Of a stretch of 36,625 nucleotides of DNA, positions 24,787 to 33,863 are shown one piece after another; positions within the stretch are counted from its first letter, which is position 1; each line of letters starts with the position of its first letter. The notes below the pieces were generated by a model that saw only the letters and a program-made list of their open reading frames with translations, did no database searches and was not told where the DNA came from. A program made the position numbers and the translations under genes. The DNA is from JALONO01 sp038209965. Its GTDB lineage: Bacteria > Bacteroidota > Bacteroidia > Cytophagales > Thermoflexibacteraceae. Location of the stretch: contig JBBQXF010000045.1 in NCBI GenBank assembly GCA_038209965.1, positions 1 to 36,625 on the forward strand. Reading direction: 5' to 3'.

Positions 24787-25896
24787 ATGAACCTACGACT
24801 ATTTCTTGACAGCGCGCATGAACTTGTGCTGGATTTTCCGCTGGATCCAGAGAGCTTGGGAGCCGTTATCTACTCCGATTTTGATCATTTGCCCAAGTGG
24901 AAAGACTTGGACATAGTCTTGATTGGAGCCGATGAAAATGGAAATGGGGCCGATGTGGTGCGCAAGCACCTCTATGCCCTCAAGCGGGGCCGCGACCATT
25001 ACCGGGTGGCCGACCTTGGCAACCTGCGCCCCGGAGCCGATCGCGAGCAGACCCTCCTGCGCTTGCGCGAGGTGTGCGAATATTTGCTGGGCCAACAGGT
25101 CATCCCGCTCATTTTGGCCGATTCGCACGAACTCGATTTTGCCCAATACCTCGCCCACGGGGCGCGATCCAAGTTGGTGACTGTGGCCCAGATAGATTGC
25201 CAGCCCGACTTGGCAGGGCAAAGCCACTTGCAACGGATCTTGGCCCACCAGCCCAATTATTTGTTTGGGGTCAGCCTGATTGGCTACCAGCAGTACCTCA
25301 CCAGTCACGAAGAGTTGGCCCTGTTCCAGAAAATCGGGGCCGATCTGATGAGCGTCGGCAAGCTGCGCGACAACTACCGCGAGGCCGAACCGTTGCTGCG
25401 CGGGGCCGATATGCTCAGTTTTGACTTGGCGGCCGTGCGCCGGGCCGATGCCCCCGCCAACCGGGCATTTCACCCATTTGGGCTTTCGGGCGAAGAAGCC
25501 TGCCAACTGCTCTGGTACGCCGGGGCGGGCGAGCACCTGACCTCCTGCGGGCTGTACGGCTACGATGCCAATGCTGATCCGTATGGCCAAACCGGCGCTT
25601 TGTTGGCCGTCATGGCGTGGTATTTTTTGGAGGGCTTTTACCACCGGGTGCCGCTCGAACCAGCCAATGAAGCTTATTTTATCAGATATACCGTTCCCGT
25701 TGGGCCGGGCGAACTGGTGTTCTTGAAGCATAAAATGGTGGAGAAATGGTGGCTGGAGATTGCCCTCGCCGCCCCCCAGAGCGATATCTACGGCCCCCAG
25801 TTGCGAGTGCCCTGCAGTTATGCCGACTTCGAGCTGGCCACGAGCGGCAACCTGCCCGACCGCTGGATTCGGGCCATGGAACGGCTGGCGGGCTAA
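24787..25896 (+). CDS. Arginase/formimidoylglutamase-fold protein with incomplete metal site
   Basis: 369 residues from the ATG at 24787. It has the ureohydrolase fold layout and corresponds to Bacteroidota proteins annotated as formimidoylglutamase (HutG-like). Compared with arginase motifs: GGDHS aligns with ADSHE (H114 kept), DAHxD aligns with D137-C-Q-P-D141 (His replaced by Gln139), and SFDxD aligns with SFDLA (D213 kept, second Asp replaced by Ala215). So the ligands of the first manganese are present and the two that serve only the second are missing. The C-terminal part has YFIRYTVPVGPGELVFLKHKMVEKWWLEI, not typical of arginase. No other hut genes are near. It may be a mononuclear enzyme or a non-catalytic relative; arginase activity should not be assumed. 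Confidence 0.82.
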   Translation: MNLRLFLDSAHELVLDFPLDPESLGAVIYSDFDHLPKWKDLDIVLIGADENGNGADVVRKHLYALKRGRDHYRVADLGNLRPGADREQTLLRLREVCEYLLGQQVIPLILADSHELDFAQYLAHGARSKLVTVAQIDCQPDLAGQSHLQRILAHQPNYLFGVSLIGYQQYLTSHEELALFQKIGADLMSVGKLRDNYREAEPLLRGADMLSFDLAAVRRADAPANRAFHPFGLSGEEACQLLWYAGAGEHLTSCGLYGYDANADPYGQTGALLAVMAWYFLEGFYHRVPLEPANEAYFIRYTVPVGPGELVFLKHKMVEKWWLEIALAAPQSDIYGPQLRVPCSYADFELATSGNLPDRWIRAMERLAG

Positions 25897-25905
25897 ACCG
25901 CAAAA

Positions 25906-25962
25906 GCCCCGTGGGACTGGCCTGATTGGTTTTCTGCCAATCATCCAGCTATCCCACGGGGC
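25906..25962. terminator. Two-tier hairpin between convergent genes, probable terminator
   Basis: Outer stem GCCCCGTGGGA / TCCCACGGGGC (25906-25916 / 25952-25962), then CTGG/CCAG, then GATTGG/CCAATC around a 7-nt loop. In the minus direction it is followed by TTTTG, fitting termination of the membrane-protein gene; in the plus direction there is no T-run. Starts 10 nt after the arginase-like stop. Confidence 0.75.
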
Positions 25963-26004
25963 CATCACACAAGTGAAAGTACCGAGTTTTAGGCTACCCG
26001 CAGC

Positions 26005-26646
26005 TTAAAATTCCTCTTCTAGCACATCGCCCGTGCCCACCACTTCTTCAAAAGCCACATACACGGCACAAAGTGTGATGGGGAAGGTGACCAGCAATCC
26101 TACGCCCAACGCAAGTACCCCACCCACGTTGATCAGGCCCAACACTAAGAAAAAACCAAGCATGCCGAACCAGTTCTTGCCGATCACTTTGCGGCTGGCT
26201 TCCATGGCCGGCCAAAAATCCATGCCGTGGAAAGTGACGAACATACTGGCGAAGGCATAAGCGATCGCCAAGTAAATGCCGGGGATAATCAGAAGAAGCA
26301 GCCCGACTGCTGTGAGGATCTGCACGATCAAGCCGACCAAAAAGATGGGTGCCCCGAGCTTGAACCCATCAAAAAACTGGCTAAACTCCACGGTTTCACC
26401 GTTTTTTATCTTTCTGGCAGCCATAAAAAGTCCTGCACTCAGAGCTGAACCCAGCGCGGCCGCGCTCAAGCTCCCCACTAAGGGAATAAACGCCAGTGCC
26501 ATCGAGACGCCAAAATAGACCAATGTGTAGAGCACAAACCCGCCAATGTTTTGCTTGAACACGTCATAGCCTTGGCTGATGCAATAGCTTAAATTAAATT
26601 GATAGCCGGTAAGGGCCAAATTGTTGACTCTCTCTTGAATTTCCAT
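26005..26646 (-). CDS. Multi-pass inner-membrane protein, DUF975-like
   Basis: 213 residues with about five hydrophobic segments (IGGFVLYTLVYFGVSMALAF; SLSAAALGSALSAGLFMAA; APIFLVGLIVQILTAVGLLLLIIPGIYLAIAYAF; WFGMLGFFLVLGLINVGG; LALGVGLLVTFPITLCAVYVAF). The pattern 'IPGIYLAIAYAFA..M' followed by 'A.EASRKVIGKNWF' is common in small membrane proteins of the DUF975 or glycerophosphodiester-phosphodiesterase membrane-domain type. Function unknown. It begins at ATG 26644-26646 and ends in an acidic tail GTGDVLEEEF. It is divergent from the WD40 gene and convergent with the arginase-like gene. Confidence 0.8.
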   Translation of the reverse strand: MEIQERVNNLALTGYQFNLSYCISQGYDVFKQNIGGFVLYTLVYFGVSMALAFIPLVGSLSAAALGSALSAGLFMAARKIKNGETVEFSQFFDGFKLGAPIFLVGLIVQILTAVGLLLLIIPGIYLAIAYAFASMFVTFHGMDFWPAMEASRKVIGKNWFGMLGFFLVLGLINVGGVLALGVGLLVTFPITLCAVYVAFEEVVGTGDVLEEEF

Positions 26647-26820
26647 GTTCGCTTTTTTAGTTTGGATGTGATTAAGCCTTGACCATTCTTACTTTACCAT
26701 AATGTTACTTAAAAATTGTTAAACCAATGCTATTTTTTGTTTTTTTTATGTGGCAAAAGGGCAACAATCCAGCCCAGTCCCAGTTTATCCAGTGCGCTCA
26801 TTTCGGTTTACCCACCCCAA

Positions 26821-27780
26821 ATGGGAAAAGTGGCGATCGGTGGGCGGTTTGTTTGGCCCAATAAAACGAAACCAATTCTTACTTTTTTGCTAGCTGTCCA
26901 GAAGAAAACGGCCCTGACCGGCCACCGTGATTGTGTCTATGCCCTGGAAAAGTCGGGCCACCCGCGCCAATTTTTTTCGGCGGCGGGCGATGGACTGGTG
27001 GTTCAATGGGATTTGGATCGGCCCGAGGAAGGCAAGCTGTTGGCCAAAGTGGGCAACTCGGTCTATGCCCTGTGCTACATTGAGGGCCAAAACCGGCTCG
27101 TGGCCGGCCAAAACACCGAGGGCGTGCACCTGATCGACCTGACCGGGCAGCAGGCCATCCGATCGGCCAAGATCACGGCATCGGCCATTTTTGCCCTCCA
27201 GCATTTTGAGGGCAAGATCTACGCGGGCACGGGTGAGGGCGTGCTCACCGTGCTCGATGCGGACCAACTGACCACTTTGGCCCACCTGCGGCTTTCAGGC
27301 CAGAGCCTGCGGAGCCTGGCCATCCACCCCCAGCGCCGCGAACTGGCCTGTGGCTTCTCCGATGCCCACATCCGGGTGCTGGATCTGGACAGCGGACAGG
27401 TCAAATATGACTGGGCGGCCCACACCAACTCGGTTTTTGCGCTGACCTACTCGCCCGACGGCTCCCTGTTCAGTGGCAGCCGCGATGCACACCTCAAAGT
27501 CTGGGATACCGGGGCTGGTTATGGGCCTTTGGCCGACATTGTGGCCCACATGTACACCATCAATGACATTGCCTTTTCGCCCGATGGCCAACTGTTTGCC
27601 ACGTGCAGCAAGGACAAATCGATCAAACTCTGGGATACCGCCGAGCGGCAGTTGCGCAAGGTGATCGACCGGGCGCGATATGCTGGCCACGGCACTTCGG
27701 TCAACAAACTGCACTGGACAGGGGCGCGGGAACTCGTCTCGGCCTCCGATGATCGGAGCCTTGCCGTTTGGGAATGGTAA
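26821..27780 (+). CDS. WD40 repeat beta-propeller protein
   Basis: About seven WD40 blades in a single propeller; clear blades include HRDCVYAL..GDGLVVQWDL, HTNSVFALTYSPDGSLFSGSRDAHLKVWD, and MYTINDIAFSPDGQLFATCSKDKSIKLWD, with the last ending LVSASDDRSLAVWEW at the C terminus. Such proteins are protein-protein platforms; nothing shows a partner. The start is not firm: the frame is open from 26716, ATG 26821 gives 319 residues, and TTG 26887 gives 297 residues beginning just before the first blade (KKTALTGHRD). No signal peptide is evident with either, so it is likely cytosolic. The gene is followed by 171 nt without a clear terminator, then the DivIVA-like gene. Confidence 0.85.
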   Translation: MGKVAIGGRFVWPNKTKPILTFLLAVQKKTALTGHRDCVYALEKSGHPRQFFSAAGDGLVVQWDLDRPEEGKLLAKVGNSVYALCYIEGQNRLVAGQNTEGVHLIDLTGQQAIRSAKITASAIFALQHFEGKIYAGTGEGVLTVLDADQLTTLAHLRLSGQSLRSLAIHPQRRELACGFSDAHIRVLDLDSGQVKYDWAAHTNSVFALTYSPDGSLFSGSRDAHLKVWDTGAGYGPLADIVAHMYTINDIAFSPDGQLFATCSKDKSIKLWDTAERQLRKVIDRARYAGHGTSVNKLHWTGARELVSASDDRSLAVWEW

Positions 27781-27951
27781 ACCTTTTGGCTGCCCAAGAT
27801 GAAAAATGGACAAATTTATTGCATGATATTTGCTAAATCCTATTTTTTGGGCTAATTTTCCCCGGAAACTGGAAAACCCAATTTTTTGTTTCAATTTAGC
27901 CGTCAATAACCTTTTCCACGATTTGTTAATCTCTATAATCCATCAAAACCT

Positions 27952-28683
27952 ATGAAGGTTACTCCGTTAGATATACGGAAAAAGCAGTTTGAGAAAGTCA
28001 CCTTTGGCGGATACAACAAGGAGGACGTGAATGCCTATTTGCAGGCACTCTCCCAAGCGTGGGAAACCTTGTTCCAGCGCAACAACGAGATGGACGGCAA
28101 ACTGGCGGCCAATACCCAAGAGCTGAACCGTTTGCGCGAAATAGAATCGACCTTGCTGCGCCAAATGAAAGACTTACAGGACAGCAACCACATTACCCGG
28201 CAAAATGCCAAGAAAGAGGCCGAACTTGTCGTGTATGAAAGCCAGATCAAGGCCAACCAACTGCTGGAAGATTCGCGGATGAAAGCCAAGACCTTGATCC
28301 GCAACGCCAACCAACAGGTGTACCACTCTTTTAATGAGATGCGGGAAGAGATGCGCAAAATGGATTACAGTTGCCGCTTGCTGGAAAAGCAGCGCGACAC
28401 CTTGATCAACGAGATGCGCAATTTTATTCAGGACACGGTGGTGAAGATTGAGCAAGTGGAAGCCCACAAGCGCACGGTATTTTATGAGGACGAGGTAAAG
28501 AAAGCAAACCAGTCTATGGCCCAGGTCAACGAAACCGTCCGGCAAGAAGTGAAGGACATTGACCAAAGCAGCCAATTGCTCAAACCGGCCAGCCGGAATG
28601 AATCTTTTAGCCCCGTGGCCGAAAAAATGGTAACTGGAAAAGAAAGCAAGGGTGCGTACGACTCGTTCTTCGATTCGCTTTGA
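27952..28683 (+). CDS. DivIVA domain-containing coiled-coil protein
   Basis: 243 residues. The N terminus MKVTPLDIRKKQFEKVTFGGYNKEDVNAYLQAL is the DivIVA membrane-binding motif (leading hydrophobic/basic residues, FxxxxxGYxxxxVxxYL). It is followed by a long coiled coil (about 40-195) rich in Glu/Lys/Gln/Arg and a short Ser-rich tail ending YDSFFDSL. DivIVA-type proteins sense curved membrane at poles and septa; in Bacteroidota the role is not well defined. ATG at 27952. FolB starts 71 nt after its stop on the same strand, so co-transcription is possible. Confidence 0.88.
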   Translation: MKVTPLDIRKKQFEKVTFGGYNKEDVNAYLQALSQAWETLFQRNNEMDGKLAANTQELNRLREIESTLLRQMKDLQDSNHITRQNAKKEAELVVYESQIKANQLLEDSRMKAKTLIRNANQQVYHSFNEMREEMRKMDYSCRLLEKQRDTLINEMRNFIQDTVVKIEQVEAHKRTVFYEDEVKKANQSMAQVNETVRQEVKDIDQSSQLLKPASRNESFSPVAEKMVTGKESKGAYDSFFDSL

Positions 28684-28754
28684 TCCCATTGTGCCCAACT
28701 GCCGAAAATTATTCATCAATCGATTAATTGCCGGCAAACCCAGCCGCCTTTCCC

Positions 28755-29132
28755 ATGCTCCAAGATACGATTTCGCTAGAAGGATTAGAGTTTTTTGCTT
28801 ATCACGGTTTCTATCCCGAAGAACGAAAAATCGGCAACCGTTTTGGGGTAGATATCACCGTGGGCACTGATTTTACCGGGGCGGCCATGCTAGACAAGCT
28901 GAAACAGACGGTAAACTATGAACTGCTCTACAACATTGTCAAGAATGAAATGAACAGCCCGGCCAAACTACTGGAACACTTGGCCTACAATATCTTGCTG
29001 CGGGTTTTTGCCGATTTCCCCACCGTGATTTCCGTGCGCGTGAGCGTGCGCAAGTTCAACCCACCGATCGGGGGCGTGGGCCGCGCTGCCGTAGTGACCA
29101 TGCAACGCCAGCGATCCGAACTGGATGCTTAG
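28755..29132 (+). CDS. folB: Dihydroneopterin aldolase
   Basis: Folate-biosynthesis enzyme that splits dihydroneopterin to 6-hydroxymethyl-dihydropterin and glycolaldehyde. From the ATG at 28755 it is 125 residues (MLQDTISLEGLEFFAYHGFYPEE), the standard size; the frame extends upstream to 28728 without family similarity. Active-site residues are E22 (HGFYPEE), E74 (KLLEHLAYNI, pterin anchor) and K100 (VSVRKFNPPIGG), all in the expected places. It lies downstream of the DivIVA-like gene. A hairpin with a T-run follows the stop, and the converging HMG-CoA synthase ends at 29326. Confidence 0.95.
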   Translation: MLQDTISLEGLEFFAYHGFYPEERKIGNRFGVDITVGTDFTGAAMLDKLKQTVNYELLYNIVKNEMNSPAKLLEHLAYNILLRVFADFPTVISVRVSVRKFNPPIGGVGRAAVVTMQRQRSELDA

Positions 29133-29135
29133 AGT

Positions 29136-29158
29136 GGCCAATCGCCTTGGCTATTTTT
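29136..29158 (+). terminator. Probable terminator of folB
   Basis: GGCCAA-TCGCC-TTGGCT hairpin (5-6 pairs) directly after the stop, followed by ATTTTTC. Confidence 0.5.
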
Positions 29159-29325
29159 CTATCGTTATTGGCTGAATTGGTGATTAAATGAATGTAAGCT
29201 GGGATGAATGATCTTTGCTAAGGGCGCGGTTTTCATCTCGCCTATCAGCCCCCACAACACGGCAAAACCCCATTCACAAACCGGGCCTCCCCCGAAGGAA
29301 TATGGTAATTGAGCAGCACTTTGGC

Positions 29326-30684
29326 TCAAGCCCGATTGTAAAACCTGGCCCCTTTCAAAGTATCCGGCTCACTGGCAATGTTGGCCAAGACGAAGCTTTG
29401 GGCATGGCTGGCCAAGGGTCGGTCGAGGGCTTTGTCGTGGAGCTGCTCATACTCGGCCAGATCAATGGGCTGCCGCTGGGCCAGCGCAGCAAAAATCTCA
29501 AACTTGGCCACTATTTGCCGGTGTTCGGGCTGGACGACCGCCTCAAATACCTTGGACTTGGAGCCACTGCCATAGGCACAAAACCCGATTTTTTGGTGGG
29601 TCAGATCTTGGCCCTGCGCATAGTGGGTCTCGAGGCAGCTCATCAGGCCCATAAAGATCGAGGCAGTGTACATATTGCCAATTTGGGCGGAGGCCAGTTG
29701 CCCAGCCGCGATTTTTTTGGCAACAAAATCAGCATAGACCGCACTTTTGGCAACGGTTTTCACCAAATCAGCGGCCGAAAGCTGGCTGACCGCACCCGGC
29801 TCCAATTGGAGCAGCGCGGCCAAGGTTTCGTTGCCCGGGTCTTGCTGGCGCTCAGCCACGAAGATTTCGGGAAACATCCGCTTACCGTGAAAAGCATAGG
29901 GCAAATGGAAAATGAGGCTGTGCCAAGCCTCGGAAAGAATTTGGCCGGGGGCATACAGCCCGGCAGCTATTGCTTGTTTGGTGAAATCGGCGTAAGCATC
30001 GGCCAAGCGGGTTTGGTAGCAAGCATTGGAAAATTGGCCATCAAACACCGGGGTTTCGCTGTAACCGGGCTTGAAAAAATCATGCTCGCTCTTGGTGGAC
30101 ACTCCCCACACATCGCTGATGGCAAGCAGGCGCGGGTCTTGTTTGATCAACATGGCTACTGCACCCGCGCCCTGGGTATATTCCCCACCCGAAAATTTGT
30201 CGTATTTGGCATAATCGGTGCAGACTACAATCCCCACGCGGCCTTGGCCCCGGTGCACCCAGTCGAGGGTATTTTGCAACGCATCCACCCCGCCGATGCA
30301 GGCAAACGTCATGTCAAGGGCATCGCAGCGGCTGGTAAATTGTTTGGCCGGCTGGTTTTCTTTCTGCCAGTGGGCGTTGAGCATTTCCAGTACATAAGTG
30401 GCAATGGGTTTGGATCCATCCAGCCCCGATTCAGTGCCCACATACAAGCGCCCAATGGTGCTGGGATCGATCTCATAGCGGGTGATCAGGTTCCAAACGG
30501 CATTGGCCGCCAGGCTCGCCGCGTCTTCGCAAGTATCTGGCAGGGCCATTTTGAGCACTCCCAGCCCTTTGCTGAGCTTGTCATAGTCAAGATTGCGGGC
30601 GGGGGCCAGGGTTTGGAGATCAAGGTAAATGGGGGGCACATAGAACGCCATTGCGTCTATGCCAACGGGCAATTTGGGGTTCAT
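29326..30684 (-). CDS. Hydroxymethylglutaryl-CoA synthase
   Basis: Condenses acetyl-CoA with acetoacetyl-CoA to HMG-CoA, the entry step of the mevalonate route to isoprenoids. 452 residues from the ATG at 30682-30684 (an in-frame TTG two codons earlier is less likely). Thiolase-fold active site: E85 (VGTESGLDGSKP), nucleophile C129 (DMTFACIGGVDAL) and H260 (HSLIFHLPYAFHG), matching the Glu-Cys-His triad of bacterial HMG-CoA synthases. Also SGGEYTQGAGAVAML and KSEHDFFKPGY, family landmarks. Its presence suggests the organism uses the mevalonate rather than only the MEP pathway. It is divergent from the Kup gene (140 nt between starts) and convergent with folB. Confidence 0.95.
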   Translation of the reverse strand: MNPKLPVGIDAMAFYVPPIYLDLQTLAPARNLDYDKLSKGLGVLKMALPDTCEDAASLAANAVWNLITRYEIDPSTIGRLYVGTESGLDGSKPIATYVLEMLNAHWQKENQPAKQFTSRCDALDMTFACIGGVDALQNTLDWVHRGQGRVGIVVCTDYAKYDKFSGGEYTQGAGAVAMLIKQDPRLLAISDVWGVSTKSEHDFFKPGYSETPVFDGQFSNACYQTRLADAYADFTKQAIAAGLYAPGQILSEAWHSLIFHLPYAFHGKRMFPEIFVAERQQDPGNETLAALLQLEPGAVSQLSAADLVKTVAKSAVYADFVAKKIAAGQLASAQIGNMYTASIFMGLMSCLETHYAQGQDLTHQKIGFCAYGSGSKSKVFEAVVQPEHRQIVAKFEIFAALAQRQPIDLAEYEQLHDKALDRPLASHAQSFVLANIASEPDTLKGARFYNRA

Positions 30685-30824
30685 TGACAAATAATGGGCT
30701 GAACGAAGTTATTCAAACTGAACAAAACTGGCGGCAAAAAGTTGAAGATTGCGCAAAAAAAATCGCATTAGGGTGTTTTCTCCCCAACTTTTCCAACTTT
30801 TGCATATCACTATTCAACTAGGTC

Positions 30825-32789
30825 ATGAGCAATCAACATGGTCAGCACGACCATAAAGTTTCGGCCGGAATGCTATTGGTCACCCTAGGTATCATCTATG
30901 GCGACATTGGCACTTCCCCGCTCTACGTTTTTAAAGCAATCATTGGCGATTATCCCATCAGCACCGAACTGATCTACGGTGGGCTGTCCTGTGTGTTCTG
31001 GACGCTCACCCTCCAAACCACGCTCAAGTATGTGGTACTCATCCTTCGGGCCGACAACAACGGGGAAGGGGGCATTTTCTCGCTGTACGCACTGGTGCGC
31101 AAGCGGGGGGCATGGCTCTATGTGCCGGCCATGCTGGGCGGGGCCACCTTACTGGCCGACGGCATCATTACCCCGCCCATTTCGGTGGCTTCGGCCATTG
31201 AGGGCCTGCGGCTGATCTATCCCGACCTGCCCACTGTGCCCATTGTGATCGCCATTATCTCGGGGCTTTTCCTGATCCAGAGCTTTGGCACTTCGGTAGT
31301 GGGCCGGGCGTTTGGCCCCATGATGTTGGTTTGGTTTTCCATGCTGGCCATTTTGGGGTTGGGGTGGATCGTCAAAGAACCCGGTATTTTTGCGGCCCTT
31401 AGTCCCCATTACGCCTATCTGCTGCTGACCGAGTACCCGAGTGGTTTCTGGATTTTGGGGGCGGTGTTCCTTTGTACCACTGGGGCCGAAGCCCTTTATT
31501 CGGACTTGGGCCATTGTGGGCGGCAGAACATCCAGATCAGTTGGGTCTTTGTCAAAATTTGTTTGTTGCTCAACTATTTTGGGCAGGGTGCTTGGCTGTT
31601 GGAGCATTTGGGTGGCAAGCTCCCCGAGATTGCCGGGGGCAACCCTTTCTATGCCCTCATGCCCGATTGGTTTCTGATCGCGGGCATTGGCATTTCCACT
31701 ATGGCGGCCATCATCGCCAGCCAAGCTTTGATCACCGGGTCTTTCACCCTGATCAGCGAAGCCGTCCGCCTCAATTTTTGGCCAAAAGTTAAGCTTCGTT
31801 ACCCAAGTGACATGAAAGGTCAGTTGTATGTGCCAAGTGTGAATTATTTGCTTTGGGCCGGCTGCGTGGGCGTGGTGCTCTATTTCCGTGAATCAGCCAA
31901 TATGGAAGCCGCCTACGGCCTGGCCATTACGTTCACCATGCTCATGACCACCATTTTGCTGAGCAATTACCTATACCGCCAACGCTTGCCCAAAGGGTGG
32001 ATTGGCCTGTTCCTGATCGTTTACTTGGCCTTAGAGGGTTCTTTCTTGCTGGCCAACCTGATGAAATTTACCCACGGTGGGTGGGTATCATTGGTCATTG
32101 CGGGGGGATTGGTGATGGTGATGTACATCTGGCGCGAAGGGAGCAAAATCAAACGCACCATGACCGAATATGTGAAGTTCAGCAAATACGTGGAGCCGCT
32201 CAAACAGTTGAGCAATGATATGTCAGTGGCCAAATATTCTACCCATTTGGTCTATATGACCGGGGCTGCACAAGCCGATGAGATCGAGAAAAAAACGATG
32301 TATTCCTTGTTTGAGCAAAGCCCCAAACGGGCGGATATCTACTGGTTTGTCCACGTGGACACTACCGACGATCCCTATACAATGGAGTACATTGTTGATG
32401 TGGTTGTGCCCAATGACATCATCCGGGTCACTTTTCGGTTGGGCTTCCGGGTCGAGATGCGGATCAACTACTTTTTCCGCATGGTGATCGAGGATATGGT
32501 GAAACGTGGCGAAGTCGATATCCGCAGCCGCTATTCTTCCCTGCGCGAGCAAAATATTGCGGGCGATTTCCAATTTATTATCTTGGAAAGGGTGCTCTCC
32601 TACGAAAACGCTTTCCCGGCCCACGATAAATTTATCATGGACAGCTACTTTTTCATCACTCAGTTCCTCAATAAAGAAGACCAATGGTTTGGCCTTGATC
32701 CAGGCTCGGTGCGGGTGGAGAAAGTGCCCGTCGTAATTGACCCGGTGGAAAATATCAGCCTCCAGCGGGTTGAGCTTAAGCGAAAGTAA
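30825..32789 (+). CDS. kup: Kup-type low-affinity potassium transporter
   Basis: 654-residue inner-membrane K+/H+ symporter of the KUP/HAK/KT family, usual length about 620-660. Family signature at the N terminus: VTLGIIYGDIGTSPLYVFKAI in the first helix, then NNGEGGIFSLYALVRK, and ADGIITPPISVASAIEGL. About 12 hydrophobic segments up to residue 450 are followed by a soluble C-terminal domain (about 455-654), as in Kup. The ATG at 30825 is well placed. A sequence close to the -7 box (AACTTTTG) is seen about 28 nt upstream. It is convergent with the TonB-like gene 51 nt beyond its stop. Confidence 0.96.
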   Translation: MSNQHGQHDHKVSAGMLLVTLGIIYGDIGTSPLYVFKAIIGDYPISTELIYGGLSCVFWTLTLQTTLKYVVLILRADNNGEGGIFSLYALVRKRGAWLYVPAMLGGATLLADGIITPPISVASAIEGLRLIYPDLPTVPIVIAIISGLFLIQSFGTSVVGRAFGPMMLVWFSMLAILGLGWIVKEPGIFAALSPHYAYLLLTEYPSGFWILGAVFLCTTGAEALYSDLGHCGRQNIQISWVFVKICLLLNYFGQGAWLLEHLGGKLPEIAGGNPFYALMPDWFLIAGIGISTMAAIIASQALITGSFTLISEAVRLNFWPKVKLRYPSDMKGQLYVPSVNYLLWAGCVGVVLYFRESANMEAAYGLAITFTMLMTTILLSNYLYRQRLPKGWIGLFLIVYLALEGSFLLANLMKFTHGGWVSLVIAGGLVMVMYIWREGSKIKRTMTEYVKFSKYVEPLKQLSNDMSVAKYSTHLVYMTGAAQADEIEKKTMYSLFEQSPKRADIYWFVHVDTTDDPYTMEYIVDVVVPNDIIRVTFRLGFRVEMRINYFFRMVIEDMVKRGEVDIRSRYSSLREQNIAGDFQFIILERVLSYENAFPAHDKFIMDSYFFITQFLNKEDQWFGLDPGSVRVEKVPVVIDPVENISLQRVELKRK

Positions 32790-32840
32790 ATCAGACCGAC
32801 GGTTTTGCCCGGATTCGGGGCTTGGTAAGTTGGAGCGGCC

Positions 32841-33680
32841 CTACTTGGCGGTGATCACGAAGGTGATCCGCCCGGTGGTTTGGGCCGCAGGGTTCTTATT
32901 ATTGGCCAATGGACTGAAAGTGAGGTCATAGACGGCCTGCTCATAGTTATTGGCTACCTCGCGGCCCACGGAGCGATACACCAGCTTGACCGAAATAATC
33001 TCCCCTTCATTATCAATTTTGACCTCAAAGACGAGTTTGCCCACTTCGCTGGACGCATCGTTCACAATCGGCCGGGCATCCCAGCGCCAGCCTTCCATCG
33101 AGAGCGAAGATCCCCCAGAACCGCCACTGCCCAGCAGCGCGTCAGAGTTGAGGTCGCCATTGGGCTTGCCCTGATCGCCCGTTGCCCCCTTCACATTGCC
33201 GTTGTTGTTGGCCGAGTTTTTATCGCTGGTGCCCTGATTGCTGGCATTCCCCTCACTTTTGGGTTTTTGATCCTGGACGGGTTTCTTTTCCTCCGCCGGC
33301 TTTTCGTCGCGCACGTCTGGACTGTTGGCATCTTCTGTTTTAGAGGTTTCCTCCACTGGTTTTTCGTCCACTGGGGTAGGTTTTATCGGGTCAATGACCG
33401 GTTTGGTGTTGGGGTTGGTTTCTTCGGCCACCTGATCTTTGGGTTTGGCATCTTCCAATTGCTCGTTTTTGTTGGCCGGGTTGCGGTTCTGGATGTTGCC
33501 ATCGCCGGCCTCGTCCACGCCAAAATTCACTTCTATCCCATACACGGGAATGGGCGGATCAGGTGGGGACCAGACAATGGTGAAAAGGCAAACCAAAAAT
33601 ACAGCTCCCCAAAACACTGATGTGATAATGGCGGCGATTCGGCGGTTTTTGGTCTCGCGGGTTTGTTCCAAAGTGGTCAT
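32841..33680 (-). CDS. TonB-like energy transducer
   Basis: 279 residues from the ATG at 33678-33680 (MTTLEQTRETKNRR); the frame reaches back 13 codons further without benefit. One membrane helix (about 16-36: AAIITSVFWGAVFLVCLFTIVW) follows a positively charged N terminus. A long linker rich in Lys, Glu, Pro, Asn and Asp (about 45-190) spans the periplasm, and the C-terminal domain (about 205-279: VGKLVFEVKIDNEGEIISVKLVYRS..ITFVIT) has the TonB/TolA-like layout common in Bacteroidota. It would couple inner-membrane proton force (ExbB/ExbD) to outer-membrane receptors, but exbB/exbD are not in the window. Upstream on the same strand is the AlkD remnant, 54 nt away. Confidence 0.82.
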   Translation of the reverse strand: MTTLEQTRETKNRRIAAIITSVFWGAVFLVCLFTIVWSPPDPPIPVYGIEVNFGVDEAGDGNIQNRNPANKNEQLEDAKPKDQVAEETNPNTKPVIDPIKPTPVDEKPVEETSKTEDANSPDVRDEKPAEEKKPVQDQKPKSEGNASNQGTSDKNSANNNGNVKGATGDQGKPNGDLNSDALLGSGGSGGSSLSMEGWRWDARPIVNDASSEVGKLVFEVKIDNEGEIISVKLVYRSVGREVANNYEQAVYDLTFSPLANNKNPAAQTTGRITFVITAK

Positions 33681-33734
33681 AAGCAATAAAATTATTTTTC
33701 GGTGAAAAAAACGTACCAAAATTAAACTGGCGGC

Positions 33735-33863
33735 TTACCCCATCCGTCGCAGGGCTTCGCGTTTGCTCAGACCTGACAGTTGGTTATCAGGCTGCGCCAC
33801 AAAAGCCTGCACCGCTACCGGGTCAATGCTCCCGTATTGGCGCAAGGCCCAGCCAATGGCTTT
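33735..33863 (-). pseudogene. C-terminal stub of an AlkD-type DNA alkylation repair gene
   Basis: The minus-strand frame ending at TAA 33735-33737 encodes KAIGWALRQYGSIDP, AVQAFVAQPD and LSGLSKREALRRMG, which is the end of the AlkD HEAT-like glycosylase family (KAIGWALREY..NP..V..FV....LSGLSKREALK). Only about 42 codons are recognisable. The frame stays open upstream to 34031, but those residues (MPRPGQPAHVPPGECQQ...) lack any AlkD pattern and the rest of the roughly 220-residue enzyme is absent. So the gene was cut and its 5' part lost or moved. Family assignment is from recognition of the motif; a search would confirm. Confidence 0.68.

Noticed and set aside
29215..30687. 490-codon plus-strand frame opposite the HMG-CoA synthase gene
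   Set aside because: The minus-strand frame has the complete catalytic triad; the plus-strand frame has no recognisable domain and is open through strand-symmetric codon bias.
32880..33620. 246-codon plus-strand frame opposite the TonB-like gene
   Set aside because: Shadow; repetitive Phe/Gly/Ile content mirrors the Lys/Glu/Pro linker on the other strand.
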